The notes under the pieces are model-generated. The model ran no database searches, was not told where the DNA came from, and saw only the letters and a list, made by a program, of their open reading frames with translations. Positions 40,181 to 48,240 of a stretch of DNA of 54,548 bases are shown here, in pieces (position 1 is the first letter of the stretch; each line of letters starts with the position of its first letter). The position numbers and the translations under genes are program-made. Source of the stretch: CAZZIQ01 sp964654355. Its GTDB lineage: Bacteria > Pseudomonadota > Gammaproteobacteria > GCF-002020875. The DNA lies in the NCBI GenBank assembly GCA_964654355.1, contig CAZZIQ010000002.1, positions 1 through 54,548 of the forward strand, written 5' to 3'.

Positions 40181-41215
40181 CTATTGAACCGCGCCGGCCG
40201 GTAAGCTCTGTAATGCGAGCCCAAAGGCAAATACGGCACTGCTGCCATAGCGTTGGGCGACGGATTCGGAAATTGCTGCTGCGCGTTCAATTTCGATCAA
40301 TGGGTTGTAAGGCTGCGCGGGAATCGGAAGTTGTTGCAAGGCGCGCACCAGAGGGGGGGCTTGGGTGGCGCTGCCAATCAACCATAAGCGCTGTAGTTTG
40401 AGTTGCGTGTTTTGGGTTTGCGCGGTTTGCAGTAGACGCTCCGCTTCTTCTTGAATGGTTTCTGCGGCGGCATGCAGGGCGCTGTAATCCTCCGCGCGGA
40501 GGCTGGGATCACACAAAGGCAGGTGCCAGTCCGGTGGAAGCTGTGTGCGCTGACTGAGTCGTAGTCGATCAATTTGTGCCCGCATCGTGGACGCAAAGCT
40601 ATAGAACTGTGCGTGTTCACGGCCGAAGTCGAGTACACCTAGGTGCGCTCGATCTTCAGCCTGAACGGGCAAGGCACGTTGTAGGGCGAGGCTCGCAGGT
40701 TCCAAGCGTTCGAGCTGTAACCCCGCTTGTGCGCAGAGTGCATGCAAGTTTTGGTAATGCTCACCCGGTATCGCACGCAATTGCAGGCGCGGCGTCGCGG
40801 CGTCTTGTGTTGGTAGCGTCGCGACATCCCACACCACTTCTTGTGCGTCGCGCAGGCCGGGGAGGCCTTCGGCAATGATTTCGAGCTCGGCCTCGAGTGC
40901 GTCGCCGCTCAGCAAGGCGCCATCGACCGCAGGCGGATCGAGTTCTTTGTGGCTAATGTCTCGGTCGGGAATCGATAAGGCGCAGCCACGTATGCGGGCG
41001 CCGCTTTCTTGGACGGCGCGGCGCAGGGCTTCTCGCAGCGCAGGAGGACTGGGTTGGCCGTGCACATTCTCGAGGGTTGCTGCCGGCAACGGTACATGGG
41101 CGAAATGGGTGAGTCGCGGGTTGGCTTGCGTACCGTCTAGTGCGAGCAATGTGATGCCACAGTCCTGGATTTGAATGCCGAGTGAAGAGGCTGTGGTGGG
41201 CGCGCGCGCGAACAT
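40181..41215 (-). CDS. pilM: Type IV pilus assembly protein PilM
   Basis: This 344-residue cytoplasmic actin-like ATPase fold protein heads the pil cluster. The sequence begins SSLGIQIQDCGITLLAL, ahead of the FtsA/PilM fold, and contains LGVLDFGREHAQFYSF and RLWLIGSATQAPPLV as phosphate-binding segments. The normal PilM opening FGLDIG is poorly conserved and the protein is divergent, so the call rests partly on the pilN-pilO/P-pilQ context. The ATG at 41215 is preferred over the TTG one codon earlier. A C7 run in the coding strand lies at 40353-40359. Confidence 0.88.
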   Translation of the reverse strand: MFARAPTTASSLGIQIQDCGITLLALDGTQANPRLTHFAHVPLPAATLENVHGQPSPPALREALRRAVQESGARIRGCALSIPDRDISHKELDPPAVDGALLSGDALEAELEIIAEGLPGLRDAQEVVWDVATLPTQDAATPRLQLRAIPGEHYQNLHALCAQAGLQLERLEPASLALQRALPVQAEDRAHLGVLDFGREHAQFYSFASTMRAQIDRLRLSQRTQLPPDWHLPLCDPSLRAEDYSALHAAAETIQEEAERLLQTAQTQNTQLKLQRLWLIGSATQAPPLVRALQQLPIPAQPYNPLIEIERAAAISESVAQRYGSSAVFAFGLALQSLPAGAVQ

Positions 41216-41225
41216 CAACGCAGTC

Positions 41226-41238
41226 TAGAATCCGCCGC
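41226..41238 (+). promoter_or_regulatory. TAGAAT-CCGCCGC promoter-like motif upstream of tsaC
   Basis: TAGAAT (41226-41231) followed by CCGCCGC resembles a -10 box with a GC-rich discriminator. It would start tsaC transcription near 41238. There is no -35 box. The same arrangement occurs before tsaD, plsY and rpoD in this window. Confidence 0.35.
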
Positions 41239-41276
41239 ATGAAATTGCACGCTGAGAACAGGGGCTCTTTATAACG

Positions 41277-41861
41277 ATGGGAAAGATGGCTACCCGACTG
41301 AATACGCGTTTTCGCGAACGTTGGCTCGCATTACAGCTACATGGTGGGGCTTTGATCGGCTATCCCACCGAAACTGTATTTGGCATCGGCTGTGATGCGC
41401 AGCACGCCGAGGCGGTGGCGGCGATTGCGCGAATGAAGGCGCGCGCACGTGGCAAAGGGCTCATCCTGGTAGCAGCGCGTCCGGAGCTGCTGCGGGATTG
41501 GGTGGAATGCACGCCGGCTCAGTGGCGCAAGGCGTGCGCGACCTGGCCGGGTCCGGTGACCTGGGTGTTTCCAGCAGGCCGTCCGCAAGGTCGCACGTTG
41601 CCGGCAGAGCTTCTTGCTGGCGATGGGACGGTGGCCGTGCGCGTGAGCCCACATCCGTTGGTGCAACGTCTCAGTGAAACGCTTGGCGGCCCTTTGGTCT
41701 CGACCAGCGCCAATCGCCGTGGCCGTACCCCAGCACGGAACGTTTGGGTGTTGCGCCAGAACTTGGGACGTGAACTGGACTTCGTTTTGGATGGTGCGCC
41801 AGGCTCGGGATGTCCCAGTCGGGTGATGGAGGGGGGTACGGGGCGAATCTTGCGGGGTTGA
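41277..41861 (+). CDS. tsaC: Threonylcarbamoyl-AMP synthase
   Basis: This 194-residue YrdC-domain enzyme makes threonylcarbamoyl-AMP from threonine, bicarbonate and ATP for the t6A37 modification of tRNA. It shows IGYPTETVFGIGCDA, a KxR-type basic motif in KARARGKGLIL, and VSTSANRRGR. Its length fits TsaC rather than the longer TsaC2/Sua5. It is divergent from pilM. The partner TsaD is also in this window, at 48688. Confidence 0.93.
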   Translation: MGKMATRLNTRFRERWLALQLHGGALIGYPTETVFGIGCDAQHAEAVAAIARMKARARGKGLILVAARPELLRDWVECTPAQWRKACATWPGPVTWVFPAGRPQGRTLPAELLAGDGTVAVRVSPHPLVQRLSETLGGPLVSTSANRRGRTPARNVWVLRQNLGRELDFVLDGAPGSGCPSRVMEGGTGRILRG

Positions 41862-41897
41862 GACGCTTGGGATTTTTGTGAGAAATCTGATGCATGC

Positions 41898-41926
41898 CTG
41901 ACACAATCCCAGCGTTTTGCTTTATC
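41898..41926 (+). promoter_or_regulatory. Possible promoter of the helix-turn-helix gene
   Basis: CTGACA, a 17-base spacer and TTTATC form a moderate sigma-70 match 39 bases before the ATG at 41965. The -10 box is poor, so this is tentative. Confidence 0.3.
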
Positions 41927-41964
41927 CTTGATCCACTAATCGTAGTTGAGAGGATGTCCTAGGA

Positions 41965-42654
41965 ATGTTGCATACCATCAACGAAGTGGTTGAACTCACC
42001 GGTCGCAGCCGTTCCACCATCTACCGCATGTTTGATCGCGGTGAAATCAATTACTCCGTCGGGCGTGATGGCAAACGGCGGGTAGAAACCTCTGAATTGC
42101 TTCGGGTTTTTGACGATGTACGGATGGATCGAGAGCCTGTCCCAGCTGTATCACACACCCTAGAATCCCTTGCCGCAGAAGCGCGTGGCCCTGAATTGGC
42201 TCCTGCGCCGGGGGGGCTTTCGAGTGAGTTGCGAGAGTTGCGGGATTTGGTGAGACACTTGCAGGACGAGGTGGAACACATCCGCGAAGATAACAGCCGC
42301 CTGCTGCGACTTTTGGAATATCGCACCTATGGCCAGGCTGCGGGCGAAGATGCGGAAGCCGAATTGGACGAACACACCGTTCCACCAGTGACGGAAGTTG
42401 CGCGGGGGGGGTGGCAGCAATATCGGCAGCAACGCCAACAAGGTATCGAGACGCAGCAACCCGCAACCATGACTGCGACGACTCCAGCAGTATCCACCGG
42501 CCCTGCAACGACCGGAGAGACATCCGCCCCAGCTGCGCCGGTAACACCTGTGGCGACCTCCCCTGATGCGGCAGATCTGCGTCAGGCCGGACAAGTCTTG
42601 GGGGCCTGGCTCAAGAATTTCTTTTTGGGTGATTGGCAAAAACGCGATGTTTAA
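41965..42654 (+). CDS. Helix-turn-helix, coiled-coil DNA-binding protein
   Basis: This 229-residue protein begins with a MerR/excisionase-type helix-turn-helix (residues ~1-50, TINEVVELTGRSRSTIYRMF and a GRDGKRRVETSEL wing). A coiled coil follows (about 84-117, ELRELRDLVRHLQDEVEHIR), then a long Thr/Pro/Ala-rich linker (about 155-205) and a hydrophobic C-terminal tail (LGAWLKNFFLGDW). The architecture suggests a dimeric DNA-binding protein; I cannot assign a target. AGAGGA lies 9 bases before the ATG. The gene contains G7 and G8 runs and ends before a strong terminator, so it is probably its own transcription unit. Confidence 0.82.
   Translation: MLHTINEVVELTGRSRSTIYRMFDRGEINYSVGRDGKRRVETSELLRVFDDVRMDREPVPAVSHTLESLAAEARGPELAPAPGGLSSELRELRDLVRHLQDEVEHIREDNSRLLRLLEYRTYGQAAGEDAEAELDEHTVPPVTEVARGGWQQYRQQRQQGIETQQPATMTATTPAVSTGPATTGETSAPAAPVTPVATSPDAADLRQAGQVLGAWLKNFFLGDWQKRDV
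42210..42216 (+). repeat. G7 tract inside the helix-turn-helix gene
   Basis: Seven consecutive G bases at codons for PGG in the linker just before the coiled coil. A one-base slip here would shift the frame before the coiled coil. Confidence 0.9.
42404..42411 (+). repeat. G8 tract inside the helix-turn-helix gene
   Basis: Eight consecutive G bases encode part of ARGGW after the coiled coil. This is the longest G run I noticed in the window. Confidence 0.9.
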
Positions 42655-42672
42655 ATCCAAACGATAGAGAAC

Positions 42673-42700
42673 AAAAAGCCCCGCCGAAGCGGGGCTTTTT
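42673..42700. terminator. Bidirectional terminator
   Basis: A perfect 12-bp inverted repeat, AAAAAGCCCCGC and GCGGGGCTTTTT around a CGAA tetraloop, lies between convergent genes. Both strands read as a GC stem followed by a T run, so it serves the helix-turn-helix gene and the small exported protein. Confidence 0.93.
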
Positions 42701-42738
42701 GTTGGGCGTTGCGTAGAGCGCCCGTTAATCCGGAGGGA

Positions 42739-43008
42739 TTAGTTATATGTGCGCTGAGCGGCAGCGGCAGCAAAGTAGCCGTTGCTTTCCAGCTGAGCGG
42801 CATCGGCCAGATCGGAAGACTTCGATTCGAAGTAGCCATGCTCAGACAGGTCCTTGATGCAGTAGGCTTGAGCGCTTTCTGCCGGCAAATGCATGCAGGC
42901 TGCGGCGGCTACGTAGCCCTGATCTTCTGCCCAGTTGGCGAAATCGCCGGCGAAGGCAGCGGGAAGGAAAATCAGGCTTGCGAGTGAAGCGTAGAAGGTC
43001 TTTTTCAT
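42739..43008 (-). CDS. Small exported protein of unknown function
   Basis: This 89-residue protein has a clear signal peptide with a predicted cut after AFA at residue 20, leaving a 69-residue acidic, alanine-rich mature part. It has two cysteines (38 and 50) that could form a disulfide, and three short repeats of the type GY(V/F): GYVAAAAC, GYFESK and GYFAAAAAQ. AAGGAG lies 7 bases before the ATG and a good promoter lies upstream, so expression is probably strong. I do not recognise the family. It is flanked by an AT-rich leader and a bidirectional terminator, making it a one-gene unit. Confidence 0.85.
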   Translation of the reverse strand: MKKTFYASLASLIFLPAAFAGDFANWAEDQGYVAAAACMHLPAESAQAYCIKDLSEHGYFESKSSDLADAAQLESNGYFAAAAAQRTYN

Positions 43009-43036
43009 GAGTAACTCCTTGAAAAATATATAAAAA

Positions 43037-43065
43037 ATTAAAAACTATAAAATCTTGAATATCAA
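43037..43065 (-). promoter_or_regulatory. Sigma-70 promoter of the small exported protein
   Basis: TTGATA (43065-43060), a 17-base spacer and TTTAAT (43042-43037) on the minus strand form a good match in very AT-rich DNA. The start would be near 43030, leaving a ~20-base leader with AAGGAG. Confidence 0.65.
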
Positions 43066-43086
43066 TAGATACTAATATATCAGCCC

Positions 43087-43110
43087 TTAAAAAAAGCAGT
43101 CGCACTGCTT
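43087..43110 (-). terminator. Rho-independent terminator after the methyltransferase-like gene
   Basis: On the minus strand, AAGCAGT-GCG-ACTGCTT forms a 7-bp stem with a 3-base loop and runs into seven Ts. It lies ~150 bases after the stop at 43258 and would end the transcript from the rpoD/tRNA side. Confidence 0.75.
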
Positions 43111-43257
43111 CGTTCTCCAGCGAACCGTTTCTGTGGTTCTTATCGAGGGGGTTTTGCCTCGTCGTTGGGATCACTGTAGGGCAGGAATATTTCTAGAGTT
43201 TTTCTCAAATAAGAAAATATTAATATACTTAATTAACTGGACTGATCGTCTCGAGAC
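43111..43257. other. Non-coding AT-rich gap with small hairpins
   Basis: No gene is apparent here. The stretch holds two small hairpins, GAACC...GGTTC near 43122-43138 and CGAGG...CCTCG near 43145-43162, and an AT-rich run from 43185 to 43235. The composition differs from the surrounding GC-rich genes. It is probably the 3' untranslated region of the upstream methyltransferase-like gene. Confidence 0.4.
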
Positions 43258-43710
43258 TTAGAACAGCCCGGGAAAGAGTCGTTTGGTTGCAGCGGCATAG
43301 GCGCTGTAGGACGGATGTTTGACGCGCATGAGGCGTTCCTCGATTCGCGCCTTGCCAAGCAATACCAAGCTGAGACTGACGAAATACCCCAGCGACTCGA
43401 CCGAGGGAGCTGCCGCCACGCAGGCCAAGCCAAACAAAAGCACCGCGCTGTACATGGGATGACGAACCCAACGGTAGGGGCCGTGGCGAACCAGTTCGCC
43501 CGTCGGGTGCGGGTGCGGATGAATGTTGAAGTTGCCGGGACGATTCGCCCAAAGCGCGGCAAATCCAACGCCGGCTCCTGCGAGTAGCAATATCCAAACG
43601 CTGGGCTCGAAGGTGAACACCGCCTCGATGAACTGTGGATTCCACGCCAACAGGAAGATCAGCACGAACTGCAGGAACACCAAAAGTTGGCCGAGGCGGA
43701 GTGTGTTCAT
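43258..43710 (-). CDS. Isoprenylcysteine methyltransferase-like membrane protein
   Basis: This 150-residue integral membrane protein has about four hydrophobic helices and the C-terminal motif GPYRWVRHPMYSAVL, which marks the ICMT/phospholipid methyltransferase-like superfamily. The HP-x-Y and a later EERLMRVKHPSYSAY segment form the S-adenosylmethionine site in relatives. The substrate is unknown. The ATG at 43710 lacks a ribosome site and lies 20 bases after a copy of a tRNA 3' end, so the gene could have arrived with a small insertion. Confidence 0.85.
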   Translation of the reverse strand: MNTLRLGQLLVFLQFVLIFLLAWNPQFIEAVFTFEPSVWILLLAGAGVGFAALWANRPGNFNIHPHPHPTGELVRHGPYRWVRHPMYSAVLLFGLACVAAAPSVESLGYFVSLSLVLLGKARIEERLMRVKHPSYSAYAAATKRLFPGLF

Positions 43711-43730
43711 TTAGAAAGATCACTGAAATC

Positions 43731-43751
43731 GGTGGGCCCAGCAGGACTCGA
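43731..43751 (-). repeat. Partial copy of the tRNA-Ile2 3' end
   Basis: These 21 bases match the 3' end of the neighbouring tRNA (43818-43838) at 20 positions, covering part of the T arm, the acceptor strand and CC. The 5' half of a tRNA is absent, so this is not a decayed whole tRNA. Such copies are typical of tRNA attachment sites. Confidence 0.7.
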
Positions 43752-43816
43752 TCGGCGTAGCCGAGATCGGAGCAACGCGAGCATCCACCGTGTATGTCTG
43801 ATGTTTGGGAAAGGGG

Positions 43817-43892
<76 letters not shown>

Positions 43893-43910
43893 GATGGACA
43901 GCAACGAGGC

Positions 43911-45800
43911 TTAGTCCTCGAGATACGCGCGCAAGCCTTCCGCGCGTGACGGATGACGCAGTTTGCGCAGTGCCTTTGCTTCGATCTGACGAATACGCTC
44001 ACGTGTTACATCAAATTGTTTGCCGACTTCTTCGAGCGTATGGTCGGTATTCATATCGATGCCAAAGCGCATGCTCAACACTTTAGCTTCGCGCGGGGTG
44101 AGATCCGCCAGCGCATTACGAATGCGATAGTGCAGATCTTCCTTTTCGCTGGCTTCCACCGGCGACACCATGTTGGTGTCTTCGATGAAATCACCGAGAT
44201 GTGAATCTTCATCATCACCAATCGGCGTTTCGGTTGAGATCGGTTCCTTAGCAATTTTCAGGACCTTGCGGATCTTATCTTCCGGCATGTCCATTTCTTT
44301 CGCCAATTCATCTGGCGAAGGCTCGCGACCCAGCTCTTGCAAGAGCTGACGCTGTACACGATTGAGTTTGTTGATGGTCTCAATCATGTGAACCGGAATA
44401 CGGATGGTGCGTGCCTGATCGGCAATCGAACGGGTGATGGCCTGACGAATCCACCAGGTCGCATAGGTCGAGAACTTGTACCCACGACGGTATTCGAACT
44501 TGTCGACCGCCTTCATCAAACCAATGTTGCCTTCCTGAATCAGATCCAAGAACTGCAAGCCACGGTTGGTGTATTTCTTGGCGATCGAAATCACCAGACG
44601 GAGGTTAGCTTCAATCATCTCCTTCTTGGCGCGGCGTGCTTTCGCTTCGCCAATCGCGAGCATACGATTGATTTCTTTGATCTCGTTAACCGAAATTCCA
44701 GTCTTGGTTTCGATGCTGCCGAGTTTGCGCTGGGCGCGACGAATATCATCCGCATATGGCGCAATGGCTTTTGCGCACTTCTTGCGGCTGTTGACGATTT
44801 CATCAATCCAGGTTGGGTCGGTGGCGCGATCCGGGAAGCTGGAAATGAACTCCTTACGAGGCATGCCCGCGCGATCAATCGCAGCGATCATCACCACGCG
44901 TTCACATTCGCGAATGGTATCTACCGTGCTACGCAAATCGGTCATCAGGCGGTCCATTACCTGCGGCACCATCTTGCACTGCATGAAGTGACCAGCTAAT
45001 TCTTCGCGCAAGGCGATTACTTTGACATCACTAAAGCTGCTCTTTTTCGCAGCGCGCTCGACTTTTTGTTGGAGCTCATGAATGAGCTTGAGGCGACCGA
45101 TCATCATTTCCGGCGACGGGCCAGAGTATTCGGTCTTTACGACTTCTTCTTCGCCACTACCGTTATCGTCTGAGTCATCATCGCTGTCGCTATCATCATC
45201 GCTGCTTGCTTCGGCATCTGATGCTTCTTCTTCTGGTTCTTCTACGACTGCGCATGGCGAGGTTTCCGGTTGGAAGTCGCACAGCCCATTCATCAAGTCG
45301 TCAATCTTGCCTTCGCCCTTATTGATCTTTTCATAGGCTTCGAGCACGGCGCTCACCGTATTCGGGTACATCGCCAGCGCTTGCATCATTTGCATGATGC
45401 CGTCTTCGATGCGGCGTGCGATTTCGATTTCGCCTTCGCGGGTCAGTAGCTCAACTGAACCCATCTCACGCATGTACATGCGCACTGGGTCGGTGGTGCG
45501 GGTTTGACCATCATCGCTGGCGAGTAGAATCGCTGCGGCTTCAATCGCTTCTTCAGCAGAATCGTCGTCGTTGTTGGAGTTGCTGTTGTCATCCGTGATG
45601 ATGCTGGTTTCATCTGGTGCTTTCTCGCGCACCTTGATGCCCATATCACTGATGAGCGTCACCACTTCATCCAGCTGCTCGGTCTCGCTGATCTCGTCCG
45701 GAAGCGAGTCATTGATCTCGGCAAAGGTGAGATAGCCCTGGGCTTTGCCACGGGCGATGAGTTCCTTGATCTGGAGTTCCTGCTGCTGCTTGGTGCTCAT
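43911..45800 (-). CDS. rpoD: RNA polymerase primary sigma factor (sigma-70)
   Basis: This 629-residue housekeeping sigma factor has region 1.1 at the N-terminus and region 1.2 at DPVRMYMREMGSVELLT. The non-conserved region holds a very acidic insert (residues 187-220, with runs of Asp and Ser). Region 2 (YKFSTYATWWIRQAI) and region 4 (TLEEVGKQFDVTRERIRQIE) are as in other RpoD proteins. The ATG at 45800 is chosen because AAGGAATTC precedes it. It is last of the rpsU-yqeY-dnaG-rpoD operon, with its own probable promoter after dnaG. Confidence 0.98.
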   Translation of the reverse strand: MSTKQQQELQIKELIARGKAQGYLTFAEINDSLPDEISETEQLDEVVTLISDMGIKVREKAPDETSIITDDNSNSNNDDDSAEEAIEAAAILLASDDGQTRTTDPVRMYMREMGSVELLTREGEIEIARRIEDGIMQMMQALAMYPNTVSAVLEAYEKINKGEGKIDDLMNGLCDFQPETSPCAVVEEPEEEASDAEASSDDDSDSDDDSDDNGSGEEEVVKTEYSGPSPEMMIGRLKLIHELQQKVERAAKKSSFSDVKVIALREELAGHFMQCKMVPQVMDRLMTDLRSTVDTIRECERVVMIAAIDRAGMPRKEFISSFPDRATDPTWIDEIVNSRKKCAKAIAPYADDIRRAQRKLGSIETKTGISVNEIKEINRMLAIGEAKARRAKKEMIEANLRLVISIAKKYTNRGLQFLDLIQEGNIGLMKAVDKFEYRRGYKFSTYATWWIRQAITRSIADQARTIRIPVHMIETINKLNRVQRQLLQELGREPSPDELAKEMDMPEDKIRKVLKIAKEPISTETPIGDDEDSHLGDFIEDTNMVSPVEASEKEDLHYRIRNALADLTPREAKVLSMRFGIDMNTDHTLEEVGKQFDVTRERIRQIEAKALRKLRHPSRAEGLRAYLED

Positions 45801-45910
45801 GAATTCCTTGACTCGCAACGCTCAATGAGTGAAGCCGACCACGAAGCGCGACCCAGCCGGGCGGTGTGCCAGCGGCAGATGAGGAGTCGGGCGTGGGGCG
45901 TAGCCGGCGG

Positions 45911-45916
45911 ATTATA
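45911..45916 (-). promoter_or_regulatory. Internal rpoD promoter (-10 box)
   Basis: TATAATCCGCCGG starts just after the dnaG stop and would initiate near 45904 with a ~100-base rpoD leader. The -35 box is not clear; the best TTGCAG is 20 bases upstream. Confidence 0.42.
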
Positions 45917-45921
45917 CCGGC

Positions 45922-47694
45922 TTAGACCGCGCGTTGCTGCAAGCGTTCGGCCAATTCGGCGCGCTCATCCGCGCTGAGGTTGCCGCTGCGCGAGCGGGCA
46001 ATGAGGTCATCCAGGCGAGCTTCGGCAAGACTTTTGCGCAGGCGGGCCCAGCCATCAAGGAATTCCTTGCCATGCCCAGATTGCAGCGCGGGCAAGGGAT
46101 GGCTCAATAAACGCTCGAGCGCTGCAGTGGCCTGGGGTTGTTCGCGCCAGTATTCGCTGAGATGGGCGAGGGTACGACCGGGCTGTTCGCGGAAGAAGCC
46201 CACGACTTCGACGAAAAACTGCAGGGCGCGGTCCTCAGCTTGGCGTTCGGCTTCGTCCTGTAGCCAGGTCCAATCATCCAGTTGCAGAGCTAGATCGGGC
46301 TGATCGAGCAAAATGCGTAGGGTGTGGCGCAACAGATTCGGCGTCGTGCGCCGTGCTTGCCCCGCCTGTGCACGCGCCTCGCGTTGCTTGGGGTTGCGCG
46401 CAGGGGTGTCGAGACCAAGCCCTTGACGCAGGCGAGATGGATCCAGCCCCACTTCTTTGCCGAGTCGCTCCAGCATGGTTTCGCGGAAGATCCCGGCGGG
46501 GAGTTGGTTGAGCAGGGGTTTGGCGCGCTCAGCGGCGCGGGCGCGCCCATCGAGTGAATGCGTGTGTTCTTCATCAAACAAGTGTTCAAAGAAGAAATCC
46601 GATAAGGGTTTGGCACGTGCGACCTCGGCTTCGAAGGCGGCTTGGCCTTGAGCGCGGATGAAGCTGTCGGGATCTTCGCCTTCAGGCAAAAACAAAAAGC
46701 TTACTTGCAACCCATCGCGCAGTTGCGGCAGTGTGGTTTCCAAGGCCTTCCATGCCGCCGCGCGACCCGCGCGATCTCCATCGAAACAGAAGATGACCTT
46801 GGAGACCGTGCGAAACAAACGCTGTAGGTGTTCAGCAGTCGTGGCCGTCCCCAGTGTTGCAACCGCATTGCGCACGCCATGTTGGGCCAGCGCGACCACA
46901 TCCATATAGCCCTCGACTACGAGCAGCGCTTCCAGCTTGCGGGTGTGTTGCTTGGCGAGATAGAGGCCATACAACTCGCGGCCTTTGTGAAATACAGGCG
47001 TTTCGGGTGAGTTTAAATACTTGGGTTCACCTTGGCCCATGATGCGGCCGCCAAAACCAATCACGCGGCCGCGGCTGTCGTGGATCGGGAAAATGATGCG
47101 TTCGCGCAAACGATCACGCAGGTTGCCATTCTTTTCGCTGGTCAGGCCCGCACGATCCAATAAAGTCCGACGCTCGGGTGTGGTACCGAGTGCGCGCACC
47201 ACGTTGTCCCAGCCCGGCGGCGCAAAGCCCAGTCCAAAGTCAGCGGCAATCGCGCCGCTCAAGCCACGTTGCTTGAGGTAATCAATCGCAGTTTCGCGCT
47301 GCGGATGTTTGCGCAGTTGTTGTTGGTACCAACGATTGACTTCATCCAGGATGTCGTAGAGTGGTTGATGGTTTTGCTGTGGTGCTGCGGTTTCATCGAT
47401 CGGAACTTGCAAGCCCGCGCGTTGTGCCAGCTCCTCCACCGCCTCGCGAAATTCGAGGTGGTCGTATTCCATCAAGAAGGCCAGTGCTGTGCCGTGCGCG
47501 CCACAACCAAAGCAGTGATAGAACTGTTTGGTCTGACTAACGGTAAACGACGGCGTGTTTTCGTTATGGAACGGACAGCAAGCTTTGTATTCGTGACCGG
47601 CCTTTTTTAATGGCACGCGCGCATCGATCAGCTCGACAATGTCGGTGCGTGAAAGCAGTTCATCAATAAAGGGTTGCGGAATGCGGCCAGCCAT
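45922..47694 (-). CDS. dnaG: DNA primase
   Basis: This 590-residue primase makes RNA primers at the replication fork. It has an N-terminal CHC2 zinc finger (CCPFHNENTPSF, then YHCFGCGAHG), the RNA polymerase/TOPRIM core (VVEGYMDVVALAQHGV, FCFDGDRAGRAAAWKALE) and a C-terminal helicase-binding domain. A hairpin with an 8-bp stem (CTGCATGC/GCGTGCAG with one U-G pair) lies in the 57-base gap after yqeY and may be a processing site, as hairpins occur before dnaG in other macromolecular-synthesis operons. Confidence 0.97.
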   Translation of the reverse strand: MAGRIPQPFIDELLSRTDIVELIDARVPLKKAGHEYKACCPFHNENTPSFTVSQTKQFYHCFGCGAHGTALAFLMEYDHLEFREAVEELAQRAGLQVPIDETAAPQQNHQPLYDILDEVNRWYQQQLRKHPQRETAIDYLKQRGLSGAIAADFGLGFAPPGWDNVVRALGTTPERRTLLDRAGLTSEKNGNLRDRLRERIIFPIHDSRGRVIGFGGRIMGQGEPKYLNSPETPVFHKGRELYGLYLAKQHTRKLEALLVVEGYMDVVALAQHGVRNAVATLGTATTAEHLQRLFRTVSKVIFCFDGDRAGRAAAWKALETTLPQLRDGLQVSFLFLPEGEDPDSFIRAQGQAAFEAEVARAKPLSDFFFEHLFDEEHTHSLDGRARAAERAKPLLNQLPAGIFRETMLERLGKEVGLDPSRLRQGLGLDTPARNPKQREARAQAGQARRTTPNLLRHTLRILLDQPDLALQLDDWTWLQDEAERQAEDRALQFFVEVVGFFREQPGRTLAHLSEYWREQPQATAALERLLSHPLPALQSGHGKEFLDGWARLRKSLAEARLDDLIARSRSGNLSADERAELAERLQQRAV

Positions 47695-47751
47695 CCGCGG
47701 ATGATACCTGTCGAGATCGGGGCTGCACGCCGTAACGCATGCAGAAGGGGA

Positions 47752-48198
47752 TTAGCCGCCGAGGCGAGCTTTGATGCGGCTGCTGACCGCGCCCATGTCG
47801 GCGCGACCCTGTACCTTGGGCCTGAGCTGGCCCATGACCTTGCCCATGTCGGCCATGCCGCTCGCGCCGGTACTGGTGATGGCTGCGTCGATCAGTGCGT
47901 CGATTTCGGCATCAGACAGAGCGGCCGGCATAAATACTTGAATGATTTCGATCTCAGCGCGCTCAACCACGGCGAGGTCTTCACGACCGGCGGCGGTGTA
48001 TTGCTGATCGGAGTCGCGACGCTGCTTGATCATCTTGTCGAGCACAGCGAGGGTTTGTGCGTCATCCAGTTCGATGCGCTCATCCACTTCTTTCTGCTTG
48101 ATTGCAGCCGTCACCATACGCAAAACGCGCAGGCGATCTTTTTCACCTGCGCGCATGGCGTCTTTCACCGCATCCAGAATCTGCGTTTTCAGCGACAT
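47752..48198 (-). CDS. yqeY: GatB/YqeY domain protein
   Basis: This 148-residue helical protein matches the YqeY family: LRVLRMVTAAIKQKEVDERIELDD, QRRDSDQQYTAAGREDLA and a C-terminal GMADMGKVMGQL. It shares the tail domain of GatB, the tRNA amidotransferase subunit, but has no catalytic part. Its function is unknown. It is inserted between rpsU and dnaG, a layout seen in several gammaproteobacteria. Confidence 0.95.
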   Translation of the reverse strand: MSLKTQILDAVKDAMRAGEKDRLRVLRMVTAAIKQKEVDERIELDDAQTLAVLDKMIKQRRDSDQQYTAAGREDLAVVERAEIEIIQVFMPAALSDAEIDALIDAAITSTGASGMADMGKVMGQLRPKVQGRADMGAVSSRIKARLGG

Positions 48199-48240
48199 CG
48201 CTGCGAACGGTTCGGGTGGGTGAGAAAAGAAGAAGCGAAC

